From: Candidatus Cloacimonadota bacterium
GTDB lineage: Bacteria; Cloacimonadota; Cloacimonadia; Cloacimonadales; Cloacimonadaceae
NCBI GenBank assembly: GCA_020532215.1
Contig: JAJBBF010000101.1
Location: 1-40,910 of the forward strand
Direction of reading: 5' to 3'
DNA length: 40,910 bases
In this document: positions 1 to 8,163 of the stretch, piece after piece
How the letters are laid out: each line of letters begins with the position of its first letter
Position numbering within the stretch: position 1 is the stretch's first letter
Program-made: the position numbers and the translations under genes
Notes under the pieces: generated by a model
The model's database searches: none
The model's input: the letters and a program-made list of their open reading frames with translations, nothing else
Told to the model about the DNA's origin: nothing

Positions 1-938
1 ACGGCAAGGTCCATTTCTGGTATGGCAAGACGGAATTCAAGAGCGACCGGGCCCTGATCTTCGATCTGCAAAAGATCGCCCGGCTGGACGGCAATGTGAA
101 GGTGAACAACGATTCCCTGAGCCTGGCCGCGGACAGCCTCACCTACTACCGGATCCCTGAGGAACTAAACGCCGGGGGAGGGGTGCTGATCGAAGAAAAG
201 AAGCAAGGCAAGGTCATCCGCTGGTTCCGCTCTGATTACGCCATCTACAACAAGTTTCACAACACCGTGACGGTTTGGAAAGAAGTAAGTTCCTACGACC
301 GGGAGGAAAACGCCACCCTCAGCTGCGGCTACGCCTTCTGGGACCGCAAGAACCGCTATGCCTACATGATCGAGGAGCCCCGGATGGAGATTGCGGGCAA
401 AGACACCCTCAGCGTTCGTGCGGACAAATTCGAGTATTTCGAGGAGGAACGCAAGCTGATGGCCACTTTCAACGTTTTGGCGCGCAGCCAGGATTACGAG
501 GCCGGCAGCGACTTTCTGGTTTATCTGCTCAAAGAGGAGAAAGCGGTGTTCCTGGGCGAGCCGGAATTCCGCTCCGAAGAGGCCACCGCCAGCGCCAGGG
601 AGTTCTATATCTTTTTTGAAGAGAGGGAGTTGCGGCGGGCTGAGCTGGTGGAAAATTGCCGACTGGACTTTGCCGGGGAGGAGCAGGGCCAGAAGCTGAA
701 CTGGGTGAAGGCGAACTTTGTCCGGATCGATTTTGAGGACCGGCAGATCCGCGGCTTTGAGGCCGAAAACACGGTCAGCTACCGCTATCATCAGGAACAG
801 AACGAGGAGCGCGATTTTTTCCTGAATACGGCAGCGGGAGACTATTTGGAGGCTAAGTTCAACTCAGAAAACAAACTGGAGTTCATGAAGATGCGCTCCC
901 GGATCCAGGGCAATTACAAATTTCACAACGACTCTTGA
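1..938 (+). CDS. LptA/OstA-like LPS-transport protein, 5' partial
   Basis: The frame is open from the left edge (first full codon at base 3), so the true start lies outside the window; an internal GTG at 96 should not be taken as the start. About 311 residues are visible. They are built of short repeated beta-strand units of the OstA/LptA type, for example an ADSLTYYR unit, an RADKFEYFEEERKL unit and an ASAREFYIFFEERELRRAELV unit. In the family such strands form a beta-jellyroll that carries lipopolysaccharide across the periplasm from LptB2FGC to LptD. The gene lies directly upstream of lptB, which is the classic lptA-lptB order and supports the call. It is longer than E. coli LptA, so it may be a multi-repeat OstA-like protein or an LptC-LptA combination; the missing N-terminus prevents deciding. 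No signal peptide can be seen because the start is absent. Confidence 0.75.
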   Translation, partial: GKVHFWYGKTEFKSDRALIFDLQKIARLDGNVKVNNDSLSLAADSLTYYRIPEELNAGGGVLIEEKKQGKVIRWFRSDYAIYNKFHNTVTVWKEVSSYDREENATLSCGYAFWDRKNRYAYMIEEPRMEIAGKDTLSVRADKFEYFEEERKLMATFNVLARSQDYEAGSDFLVYLLKEEKAVFLGEPEFRSEEATASAREFYIFFEERELRRAELVENCRLDFAGEEQGQKLNWVKANFVRIDFEDRQIRGFEAENTVSYRYHQEQNEERDFFLNTAAGDYLEAKFNSENKLEFMKMRSRIQGNYKFHNDS

Positions 939-962
939 CAAACCCGGCTTTCGGGGTATTAT
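935..962 (+). promoter_or_regulatory. Candidate sigma-70 promoter of lptB, predicted leaderless mRNA
   Basis: A perfect TTGACA (935-940) overlaps the TGA stop of the upstream gene (936-938). TATTAT follows at 957-962 after a 16-nt spacer; an alternative TATAAC at 960-965 gives 19 nt. Transcription would start around 968-971, at or next to the lptB ATG (971). No Shine-Dalgarno sequence is visible before that ATG. Confidence 0.5.
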
Positions 963-970
963 AACAGTAT

Positions 971-1720
971 ATGGAAGCGCACAAAATTCAGGCCAAAAAC
1001 CTGGTTAAAATATACGGCAGACGCAAGGTGGTCGATGATCTCAGCATGGACATGAACCAGGGGGAGGTCGTGGGCATTTTGGGACCCAACGGCGCGGGCA
1101 AGACCACCACCTTCCACATGATTCTGGGCCTGGCCAAGCCGAACCGGGGCAAGGTGCTTTTGGACGGTAAAGACATCACCCATTATCCGATGTATCGTCG
1201 CGCCAGGCTGGGTTTGGGTTATCTGGCCCAGGCTCCTTCGATCTTTGCCAAACTGACCGTGCGCGAGAACATCCTGGCTATCCTGCAGACCCTCAAGATC
1301 AGCAAGAGAGAGCAGAAAGACCGGCTGGAAAGCGCTCTGGAGGAACTCAATATCGCCCCTTTGGCCAAACAAAAGGCCTACACGCTTTCCGGCGGAGAAC
1401 GCCGCAAGCTGGAGATCACCCGCTCGCTGGTCACCAAACCCACCTTCATCTTCATGGATGAGCCCTTCGCCGGGGTCGATCCCATCGCCGTGGCGGATAT
1501 TCAGGACATCATTGCCAAGCTGCGGGATAAAAACATCGGCGTTATGGTCACGGACCACAACGTTATTGAGACTTTGAAAATAGTCAACCGGGCTTATATT
1601 ATCTTTGAAGGAAAGATCATAGTGTCAGGTTCTTCACTGGAGCTGATCAATGATGAACAAGCCAAGAAACTATACCTGGGAGAACGCTTCCTGTCCAATC
1701 CATTCGAGCCAAGTAAATGA
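971..1720 (+). CDS. lptB: LPS export ABC transporter ATP-binding protein LptB
   Basis: This is the cytoplasmic ATPase that powers LPS extraction from the inner membrane by LptFGC. All ABC motifs are visible: Walker A GPNGAGKTT (residues 38-46), the LSGGERRK signature (about 139-146), Walker B FIFMDEP (about 160-166) followed by FAGVDP, and the H-loop TDHN (about 195-198). Its 249 residues are normal for LptB, and FAGVDPIAVADIQ after Walker B is typical of LptB rather than LivG/LivF amino-acid importers. There is no Shine-Dalgarno upstream, and a TTGACA/TATTAT promoter ends at the start codon, so translation may be leaderless or coupled to the upstream gene. The stop codon overlaps the rpoN start as ATGA. 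Confidence 0.95.
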   Translation: MEAHKIQAKNLVKIYGRRKVVDDLSMDMNQGEVVGILGPNGAGKTTTFHMILGLAKPNRGKVLLDGKDITHYPMYRRARLGLGYLAQAPSIFAKLTVRENILAILQTLKISKREQKDRLESALEELNIAPLAKQKAYTLSGGERRKLEITRSLVTKPTFIFMDEPFAGVDPIAVADIQDIIAKLRDKNIGVMVTDHNVIETLKIVNRAYIIFEGKIIVSGSSLELINDEQAKKLYLGERFLSNPFEPSK

Positions 1721-3174
1721 GCCCTCTTAGCCAAAACCTCAACCTCAAGCAAAAGCAGGAGCTGGCGCTCAAGCCCAAGATGCTGCAATCCCTGAAGATG
1801 CTATCTCTGCCCATCTTGGAGTTGGAGGCCTACATCAAACAGGAGCTGGAGCAGAATCCGCTGCTGGAGCTGCGGGAAGAAAAAGACGAGGAGGAGCTTG
1901 AGCGGGAGAATCTTGAAACCCCGGCGGCGGAGAGCAAGGAGGCTTTGGAGGATTCCCAAAGCAGCGGGGAACAGGGTCAGACCTTGAACGAAGCCCGCGA
2001 GCTGACGGAGATCCTGGACCAGTGGAACGATTATCATCTCAGCTACGAAGGCTGGCACGAGGAGCCCGAAACTGAACAGCGGGAATCCCTGATCCGCTAT
2101 GAAGAGGATGGCAGGGAGAAGTTTCTGCGGCAGCTCTATCCTCTTTCCCTGCCGGAACCTGAGGTGGAATTCGCAGCCGAACTGATTGACGCCTGCGACA
2201 GTTACGGTTTTCTGCCACCGAACTACTCTCTGGAAAATACAGCCAGGCAATACGGGATCAGCGCCAAACGCGCCGGACAGCTGCATCAGATCATCCTGCA
2301 TCTCAATCCCCAGGGCATCACGGCCCGCAACATCGGCGAGTGCCTCCTGGCTCAGCTTACTGAAGAGCAGCGCGAAAACCGCATTCTGGTGGGCCTGTGT
2401 TCCGATCAGTTTGGAAACCTCATCCACCGCCGCTATCAGAAGATCGCATCCCACTTCGGAGTGGGGGAGGACTATATCCTGTTTTTGAGGGATGTAGTGG
2501 CAAAACTCGATCCCAAGCCCGGCCTGCGCATCCTGGCGCCCAATGCCGCCTACGTCTTTCCCGACATCACCATCAAGCAGATCGAAGGAAAGTTCGAGGT
2601 GATCATCAACGACCATATCACCCCCAATATCATCATCAGCCAGCGCTACCGGCAGATGATCAACCGCGGCCGCTTCGACCGCGACACCCTCAAATTTGTG
2701 CGCGACCGCATCAACAGCGCCAAGTTTCTCATCAAAAGCATCTACATGCGCACCCGAACCCTGCAGCGGGTCGCCCAGTCCATCATCAAATACCAGCCGG
2801 ATTTCTTTCAGCTGGGCACCGGGCTCATTCATCCCCTCACCTACGCCGTCATTGCCCGCGACCTCTCGGTGAGCGAATCCACCATTTCCAGGGTTGTGAA
2901 GCACAAATTCGCCGAAACACCTTACGGCATCTATCCCCTGAAAGCCTTTTTCAGCGGCACCGCGGGGTTGGACAGCAACTATGAAGGGATCTCACGCCAG
3001 CACGTGAAATCCCAGATCAGCCACATGGTCGAGCTTGAGGACAAGCATCACCCCCTCTCCGACCAGGATGTTGTGGAACTGCTGCGTTCCGACGGACTGA
3101 GCATTTCGCGCCGGATCGTGGCCAAATACCGTTCGGAGCTGGGTATTCTGAACAGCCGTTTGCGCAGGCAATGA
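1717..3174 (+). CDS. rpoN: RNA polymerase sigma-54 factor RpoN
   Basis: Alternative sigma factor that directs RNA polymerase to -24/-12 promoters and needs AAA+ activators. The N-terminal activator-interacting region is clear (LKQKQELALKPKMLQSLKML and LEAYIKQELEQNPLLEL, residues about 8-50). A Glu-rich acidic linker follows (about 50-110), then the core-binding region. The C-terminal RpoN box reads SRRIVAKYR (464-472), matching the family ARRTVAKYRE that contacts the -24 element. At 485 residues the length is normal. The ATG overlaps the lptB stop by 4 nt, suggesting translational coupling. The lptB-rpoN-hpf order is conserved with proteobacteria, although here lpd sits between rpoN and hpf. 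I did not find a convincing sigma-54 promoter in the window. Confidence 0.97.
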   Translation: MSPLSQNLNLKQKQELALKPKMLQSLKMLSLPILELEAYIKQELEQNPLLELREEKDEEELERENLETPAAESKEALEDSQSSGEQGQTLNEARELTEILDQWNDYHLSYEGWHEEPETEQRESLIRYEEDGREKFLRQLYPLSLPEPEVEFAAELIDACDSYGFLPPNYSLENTARQYGISAKRAGQLHQIILHLNPQGITARNIGECLLAQLTEEQRENRILVGLCSDQFGNLIHRRYQKIASHFGVGEDYILFLRDVVAKLDPKPGLRILAPNAAYVFPDITIKQIEGKFEVIINDHITPNIIISQRYRQMINRGRFDRDTLKFVRDRINSAKFLIKSIYMRTRTLQRVAQSIIKYQPDFFQLGTGLIHPLTYAVIARDLSVSESTISRVVKHKFAETPYGIYPLKAFFSGTAGLDSNYEGISRQHVKSQISHMVELEDKHHPLSDQDVVELLRSDGLSISRRIVAKYRSELGILNSRLRRQ

Positions 3175-3184
3175 AGGAGGATCT

Positions 3185-4585
3185 TTGCCAGAACACAAAG
3201 TTTTGATCATTGGAGGCGGCCCGGGAGGTTTCGAAACTGCCATTCGCCTCAACCAATATGGCATAGACTGCGCCGTGGTCGAAATGGAACGCCTCGGCGG
3301 AGTTTGCTTAAATTGGGGCTGCATCCCCACCAAAGCCCTGGTAAAAAGCTCCGAGCTCTACACCGAAATGAAATCCGCCGCAGCTTATGGTTTCCCGCCG
3401 GTGGATCCAAGGCTGGATTATTCACTGGTCTTCGAGCGCAAAAACGCCGTAGTTGAACAGCTGGTGGGCGGTGTTGAGCACCTCTTCCGCAAGCGCGGCA
3501 TTCCTGTTATCAGGGAAAAAGCCATCAGCGTTTCCGCCCTGGACAAGGGTTACGAAGTCGTTACTGCCGCTGGAACAGCCATCCGGGCTGAGTACCTTGT
3601 CCTGGCCACTGGCTCGCTGCCAAAGGAACTTCCCCAGGTGAAGATCGACGAACATGCCGTGCTTTCCTCAACTGGGATCCTGGCTCTGGACAAGCTTCCC
3701 AACAGCCTGGCCATTGTGGGCGGCGGGGTTATCGGCTGCGAATTTGCCTCCATCCTGAACAGCTTTGGCGTTCAGGTTACGGTGATCGAATTCCTGCCCC
3801 GCATCCTGGCCACGGAGGATGAAGAGATCGGCAAACGCCTCAGCCTGGCTCTCAAGAAGGCCGGGATCAAGATCCTCACAGGCCTTGGCGTGGAAAGCGC
3901 TGCTTGCGGGGATCAGGGCTGTGAACTAAGCCTTTCCGACGGCAGCAGGCTCAGCTTCGAAAAAGTTCTGCTCAGCGTGGGGCGGGTGCCCCGCTGTGAT
4001 TTGGAATGGGCCGGCAACGGACCACAACTGGAACGTGGGGCCGTAGCCATCGATGACAAGATGCGAACCAGCCTGAACGGGGTTTACGCCATCGGCGACC
4101 TTACCGCCAAGCTGCCCTTGGCCCACACCGCCACCAAGCAGGGAATGATGGTGGCCGCGCACATCCGCAGCCAGGTGCAGGGAGTTGAATACACCCATCC
4201 CAACCTTGATTACGCCAATATCCCCCGCTGCACTTTCACCTATCCCGAGCTCGCCTCCGTTGGCTACACCGAAACAGAGGCCAGAGAGAAGTTCGGCAAT
4301 ATCAAGGTAGGGAAATTCCCTTACAGCGCGAACGGCAAAGCGCTGGCCATGAGCAGCACCTACGGAATGGTGAAAACCGTCTCGCGGACGGACGACTCCA
4401 CTCTGGTGGGCATGCACATCCTGGGCCACAGCGCTGCCGAACTAATCGCTCAGGGAGCTCTGATGCTCTCACTGGGCGCGAAAGACGATGTGGCTCAGGC
4501 AGTGACCTTTGCCCATCCCACCCTTTCCGAAACCATCAAAGAATCCCTCGAGGATTTGCACAGCCTTGCCATAAACAAAATTTAG
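3185..4585 (+). CDS. lpd: Dihydrolipoyl dehydrogenase (TTG start)
   Basis: FAD-dependent pyridine-nucleotide disulfide oxidoreductase that reoxidises dihydrolipoyl groups of 2-oxoacid dehydrogenases or the glycine cleavage system. Visible are the FAD dinucleotide fold IIGGGPGG (8-15), the redox-active disulfide C41-C46 in GGVCLNWGCIPTKAL, the NAD fold VGGGVIGCEFASILNSFG followed by VIE (the acidic residue favours NAD), the FAD-binding YAIGDLT, and the C-terminal active-site pair in HPTLSE (His near 444, Glu near 449). The start must be TTG at 3185: it has a perfect AAGGAGG (3174-3180) only 4 nt upstream, and the next in-frame Met would remove the FAD fold. Its position between rpoN and hpf is unusual. 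No E2 or lipoyl partner lies in the window, so which complex it serves is unknown. Confidence 0.93.
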   Translation: MPEHKVLIIGGGPGGFETAIRLNQYGIDCAVVEMERLGGVCLNWGCIPTKALVKSSELYTEMKSAAAYGFPPVDPRLDYSLVFERKNAVVEQLVGGVEHLFRKRGIPVIREKAISVSALDKGYEVVTAAGTAIRAEYLVLATGSLPKELPQVKIDEHAVLSSTGILALDKLPNSLAIVGGGVIGCEFASILNSFGVQVTVIEFLPRILATEDEEIGKRLSLALKKAGIKILTGLGVESAACGDQGCELSLSDGSRLSFEKVLLSVGRVPRCDLEWAGNGPQLERGAVAIDDKMRTSLNGVYAIGDLTAKLPLAHTATKQGMMVAAHIRSQVQGVEYTHPNLDYANIPRCTFTYPELASVGYTETEAREKFGNIKVGKFPYSANGKALAMSSTYGMVKTVSRTDDSTLVGMHILGHSAAELIAQGALMLSLGAKDDVAQAVTFAHPTLSETIKESLEDLHSLAINKI

Positions 4586-4600
4586 AAGGAGGAATCACGC

Positions 4601-5137
4601 ATGCAGATCACGATCACAGCCCGTCATTTCGAACTCACGAAGGCGATCCGGGACTACGTGGAATCTTCATGTCTGAAGATCAAAAAGTACTTCGACCACA
4701 TCATCACCATCCACGTGACCCTGTCCCTGGAAAACAGCCGCAACATCTGTGAGATCTCGCTCCAGGCCTCGAAATTCGGCCTGCAGAGCCAGGCGGAGGA
4801 GATGGATATGTACCTCTCCATCGACAACGCCCTGGACAAGATGGAAGCTCAGATCATGAAGCTGAAAGACCGTGTGACCGACCACCAGAAAAGGGCCCTC
4901 AAAGAGCAGTTCCTGCCCTTTTCCCGGGAAACTGATTTCCTGGTCAGCCCCGGAAACCGTGCCCACAAAACCGTAAAAACCAAACGCGCCGTGGCTGAGG
5001 ACCTCACCCTCGAGGAAGCCATGGAGAAGATCGACAACCAGAGGGATGAATTCCTCATCTTCAAAAATGTGGAAACCGACCGCCTGAACGTCCTGGTGAA
5101 ACGGGACGAGCAGAACTATAAACTGTTTGAACCATAA
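4601..5137 (+). CDS. hpf: Long-form ribosome hibernation promoting factor
   Basis: Binds the 30S decoding region and dimerises ribosomes into inactive 100S particles in slow growth. At 178 residues it is the long form: an N-terminal S30AE/RaiA domain (MQITITARHFELTKAIRDYV to about residue 100), a short linker, and a C-terminal dimerisation domain (about 120-178, LTLEEAMEKIDNQRDEFLIFKN). The C-terminal tail ends in NYKLFEP, close to the family's YGLI(E/Q)P ending. A perfect AAGGAGG (4586-4592) sits 8 nt before the ATG. Hpf follows rpoN and precedes phosphorelay genes, as in many bacteria, which suggests joint control with growth or nutrient status; no sequence evidence of regulation was found. 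Confidence 0.95.
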   Translation: MQITITARHFELTKAIRDYVESSCLKIKKYFDHIITIHVTLSLENSRNICEISLQASKFGLQSQAEEMDMYLSIDNALDKMEAQIMKLKDRVTDHQKRALKEQFLPFSRETDFLVSPGNRAHKTVKTKRAVAEDLTLEEAMEKIDNQRDEFLIFKNVETDRLNVLVKRDEQNYKLFEP

Positions 5138-5144
5138 TCTTAGA

Positions 5145-5193
5145 CCCCGGGCTGCCGGAGGCTCAAACCTCCGGCGGGCCCAGCGGGCCGGGG
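5145..5193 (+). promoter_or_regulatory. Structured leader between hpf and hprK
   Basis: The 63-nt gap holds a perfect hairpin GCCGGAGG (5154-5161), loop CTCAAA, CCTCCGGC (5168-5175). It is flanked by CCCCGG (5145-5150) and CCGGGG (5188-5193), which can close an outer stem. The GGGG at 5190-5193, the only ribosome-binding-like purine run before the hprK ATG (5201), lies in that outer stem. There is no U-tract, so this is not an intrinsic terminator; it may modulate hprK translation or be an mRNA-processing barrier. Confidence 0.45.
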
Positions 5194-5200
5194 ATCGCCT

Positions 5201-6178
5201 ATGAAATCCATAACCATCCGCGAGTTTTTCGACCTCAAGAAAAAAGACCTTGCCCTTTCGCTGGTCACCGAGCCGGAGACCCTGGACAAAAAGCTCAGCT
5301 CTCCCCACATCAACCGCCCGGGCCTGGCCCTGGCCGGTTATCTGGATGTTTTCTCCGCCGAATGCATCCAGGTCTTCGGCGAAGTGGAAGTGCGCTATCT
5401 GCAAAGCCTGAAAGAAGATCTGATGCTGGAACGCGCGCGCTCGATCTTCAAGCTGGACATCCCCTGCATCATCGTTACCAAGGGCCTCACCTTTCCGCCC
5501 GCGCTGGAATATCTGGCCAACGACCTGAACATTCCCATCCTCTCCAGCCGTTTCTCCACCACCCAACTCATCCAGCAACTCACCCGCTACCTCCAATACG
5601 TTTTCGCCCTGGAAAAAACCATCCATGCTACCCTGATGGACATTTTCGGCCTGGGCATCCTGCTCTCCGGGAAAAGCGGCATCGGCAAGAGCGAATGCGC
5701 CCTGGACCTCATCCACCGCGGACACAGCCTGGTGGGCGACGACATGATCACCATCAGGCATCTGGATGAACAGCTGGTGGGCAGGTCCGCCCGCGATTTC
5801 GGCCATTTCATGGAGATCCGCGGCGTTGGCTTCATCAATGTGGAACGCATGTTCGGCATCGAAAGGGTGCGCAGGCAGAAAAACATCGATCTCCAGATCG
5901 AACTGATGCCCTGGCAGGACAACATGGATTACGAACGCATGGGACTTTCCACCAACTATGCCGACCATCTCGGCGTGAAGGTTCCCGTGATCTTTCTGCC
6001 CGTCTCTCCGGGCAAAAATGTATCCGTGATCGTGGAAGTGGCGGCCATGAACATGATCCTGAAGGGCGTTGGTTACGACGCCGCCGAGGATTTCAACCGC
6101 CAGCTGCACGACGAGATCCGCAAACAGACCCTTCAAAAACCAAGCACCGCGCCCCTCGATGCTCCAGAAAAAGATTAA
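5201..6178 (+). CDS. hprK: HPr kinase/phosphorylase HprK
   Basis: Bifunctional ATP-dependent Ser46 kinase and phosphorylase of HPr. The C-terminal catalytic domain shows the P-loop GKSGIGKS (about 156-163), preceded by the conserved His in IHATLMDIFGLGILLSG and followed by GHSLVGDD. The HprK signature EIRGVGFINVERMFG (about 205-219) forms the capping loop used for HPr binding and dephosphorylation. The N-terminal domain is ordinary (ITIREFFDLKKKDLALSLV). At 325 residues it is full length. It overlaps ptsH by 20 nt. In firmicutes HprK sets carbon catabolite repression; in other Gram-negatives with HprK and an incomplete PTS it is thought to be regulatory. No CcpA or enzyme II gene is in view. 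Confidence 0.95.
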   Translation: MKSITIREFFDLKKKDLALSLVTEPETLDKKLSSPHINRPGLALAGYLDVFSAECIQVFGEVEVRYLQSLKEDLMLERARSIFKLDIPCIIVTKGLTFPPALEYLANDLNIPILSSRFSTTQLIQQLTRYLQYVFALEKTIHATLMDIFGLGILLSGKSGIGKSECALDLIHRGHSLVGDDMITIRHLDEQLVGRSARDFGHFMEIRGVGFINVERMFGIERVRRQKNIDLQIELMPWQDNMDYERMGLSTNYADHLGVKVPVIFLPVSPGKNVSVIVEVAAMNMILKGVGYDAAEDFNRQLHDEIRKQTLQKPSTAPLDAPEKD

Positions 6179-6425
6179 GATCACGAACTCCCTGGGCCTG
6201 CACGCGCGGCCCTCAACCCTGATTGTGCGCGCGGCCACCAAGTACCGCTGCGATTTCTATATCGAAAAAAACAGCATGCGGGTAAACGGCAAGAGCATCA
6301 TGGGAGTGATGATGCTGGCCGCGGAGTGCGGTTCCGAGCTCAACCTCATTGCCGACGGGATCGATGAGGAATACCTTCTTGAAGAGATCGAAGAGCTGAT
6401 CAAAAGCGGCTTTGGGGAGGATTGA
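6159..6425 (+). CDS. ptsH: Phosphocarrier protein HPr
   Basis: Small phosphocarrier of the PTS relay, 88 residues when started at the ATG at 6159, which lies inside the hprK end (20-nt overlap). The longer in-frame reading upstream is hprK in another frame and is not part of the protein. The enzyme-I-accepted His15 is visible in SLGLHARPS, and the regulatory Ser46 in GKSIMGVMML, both at their exact canonical positions. Ser46 plus an adjacent hprK means that Ser phosphorylation is very likely real here. No separate ribosome-binding site is obvious, so translation is probably coupled to hprK. The stop is directly followed by the ptsI ATG. Confidence 0.95.
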   Translation: MLQKKIKITNSLGLHARPSTLIVRAATKYRCDFYIEKNSMRVNGKSIMGVMMLAAECGSELNLIADGIDEEYLLEEIEELIKSGFGED

Positions 6426-8153
6426 ATGGCCACGCGCACCCTCAGCGGCATCATTATCCAGCCTGGCCTGATGATCGGTAAAGCGCGCAAGATCGCGCCG
6501 CAAAACTGGATCATCTCCCGGGTGAAGATCGGCAAAAAAGAGGTCAAAGCCGAGCTGGAGTCCCTGCAAACGGCTATTGCCACGGCTGAGCATGAGCTGC
6601 AGCAACAGCTACAGAATTTCACCGGAGACGATGACGATAAAGAGATCCTCAGCTCGCACCTGATGATCCTCAACGATCCGGAATTGATCAGCACCATCCG
6701 CCAGCAGATAACCGCCGGCTTGGTCTCCGCCGCCGCTTCTGTCCAGCGCGCTTTTGAAACTGTTCTGGACCATTTTTCCGGCTTGGACGATCTTTTCTTT
6801 GCCCAGCGCGCGGCTGATTTCCGCGACGTTCAGAACCGCCTGCTGGGAGAGCTCACAGGTTCCCGCGCCGCCAGCCTGGATGGCTGGGAGCCGGACCAGA
6901 TAGCGGTTCTGGAGGAAGCCGGACCCTCGCTGGTAAGCTCTTTCGGCCGCCACGAGGTGAAAGCGTATTGCTCCGAACAGGGCAGCTTCACCTCCCACGC
7001 CTCCATCCTCACCCGCTCGTTGAAGATCACCGCTGTTTCCGGCTTGAGCGGGCTTTACGCTTCGGTCCGGGACGGCGATGTCCTCATCCTGGACGGCATC
7101 GAAGGCAGGCTGATCATCGCTCCGGATCACGCCACCTTGAAGCTCTATGAACAACGCGTCCAGAAATACCGCCAGCAGTGTGAACAGGCCTTAAGCGAAG
7201 CTGGCCTGCCCGCCCAGACCCAGGACGGGCGCCGCATCAAGCTGCGCCTAAATCTGGACCTGCTCCCCGAGTTGGAGGAGTTGAACCGGCTCAAAGCCGA
7301 CGGTGTTGGCCTTTACCGCACCGAATTCCTTTATCTGGGCAAGGATGCGCTGCCGGGCGAAGAACACCAGTTTGAAACCTACCGCCAAATTGCCCGCCTG
7401 GCCGCTCCGCACAGCGTAACCATCCGTACCTTCGATCTCGGCGGCGACAAGCTTTCCCACCTCATTCCCTCCCCCCACGAGGAAAACCCCTATCTGGGCA
7501 ACCGCGGCATCCGTTTTTCCCTGGCCCACGAGGAGGTGTTCCGGGTTCAGGTTCGCGCTGTGCTGCGCGCCAGCGCCTTTGGCCGCCTCAAACTGATGTT
7601 TCCCATGGTAAGCGACCTCCGCGATTTCCTCCGCGCCCGCCGGATCGTGCAGTCCTGCCAGGAGGAACTGGCCCGGGAAGGCCTGCCTTATGACGACAAC
7701 ATCCCGCTCGGGGTGATGATCGAGGTTCCTTCCGCAGCCCTTTGCGCGGATGATTTTGCCCAAAACTGCGATTTCCTCAGCATCGGCACCAACGACCTCG
7801 TGCAGTACACCCTGGCCGCGGACCGCAACAATTCTGAACTCAGCCCCTATTACCTTACCCACCACCCATCCGTGCTGCGGCTTTTGCGCATCACCCTCGC
7901 GGCGGGCCAAAAGCACGGCAAGCCGGTCTCCGTTTGCGGCGAGATGGCCTCCCAGAGCGAATATCTGCCGCTGCTCGTCGGCCTCGGCTTCAGCGATCTC
8001 AGCGTTGGCCCCTCGGCCTGGCTGGGCTGTAAAAGCATCATCCGCCGCTGCGACGCCCGCCTCTCCGAATTGGTCCAAAACGCTGATCTGGACAGCTTTG
8101 GCGAGATCGAAAACCTCATCCACGACCTTCTGAAACCATATTACAGCCTCTAA
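6426..8153 (+). CDS. ptsI: PTS enzyme I (phosphoenolpyruvate-protein phosphotransferase)
   Basis: Transfers phosphate from phosphoenolpyruvate to HPr His15. The N-terminal HPr-binding and phospho-His domain has the active His near residue 191 in GSFTSHASILTRSL. The C-terminal TIM-barrel PEP-binding domain shows GVGLYRTEFLYLG, the FPMVSDLRD segment and the family signature DFLSIGTNDLVQYTLAADRNN. The total of 575 residues equals a standard enzyme I; there is no N-terminal GAF domain, so it is not the PtsP/EI-Ntr type. GGGGAGG at 6413-6419 precedes the ATG, which abuts the ptsH stop. No enzyme II gene is in the window, so the phosphate acceptor downstream of HPr is unknown. Confidence 0.96.
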   Translation: MATRTLSGIIIQPGLMIGKARKIAPQNWIISRVKIGKKEVKAELESLQTAIATAEHELQQQLQNFTGDDDDKEILSSHLMILNDPELISTIRQQITAGLVSAAASVQRAFETVLDHFSGLDDLFFAQRAADFRDVQNRLLGELTGSRAASLDGWEPDQIAVLEEAGPSLVSSFGRHEVKAYCSEQGSFTSHASILTRSLKITAVSGLSGLYASVRDGDVLILDGIEGRLIIAPDHATLKLYEQRVQKYRQQCEQALSEAGLPAQTQDGRRIKLRLNLDLLPELEELNRLKADGVGLYRTEFLYLGKDALPGEEHQFETYRQIARLAAPHSVTIRTFDLGGDKLSHLIPSPHEENPYLGNRGIRFSLAHEEVFRVQVRAVLRASAFGRLKLMFPMVSDLRDFLRARRIVQSCQEELAREGLPYDDNIPLGVMIEVPSAALCADDFAQNCDFLSIGTNDLVQYTLAADRNNSELSPYYLTHHPSVLRLLRITLAAGQKHGKPVSVCGEMASQSEYLPLLVGLGFSDLSVGPSAWLGCKSIIRRCDARLSELVQNADLDSFGEIENLIHDLLKPYYSL

Positions 8154-8163
8154 GGAGAAAGCC

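Noticed and set aside
4667-6241. Long - strand open frame opposite hpf and hprK
   Set aside because: It is the antisense of two well-supported genes, rich in His/Gln/Val from reversed codons, with no family motif and no ribosome site.
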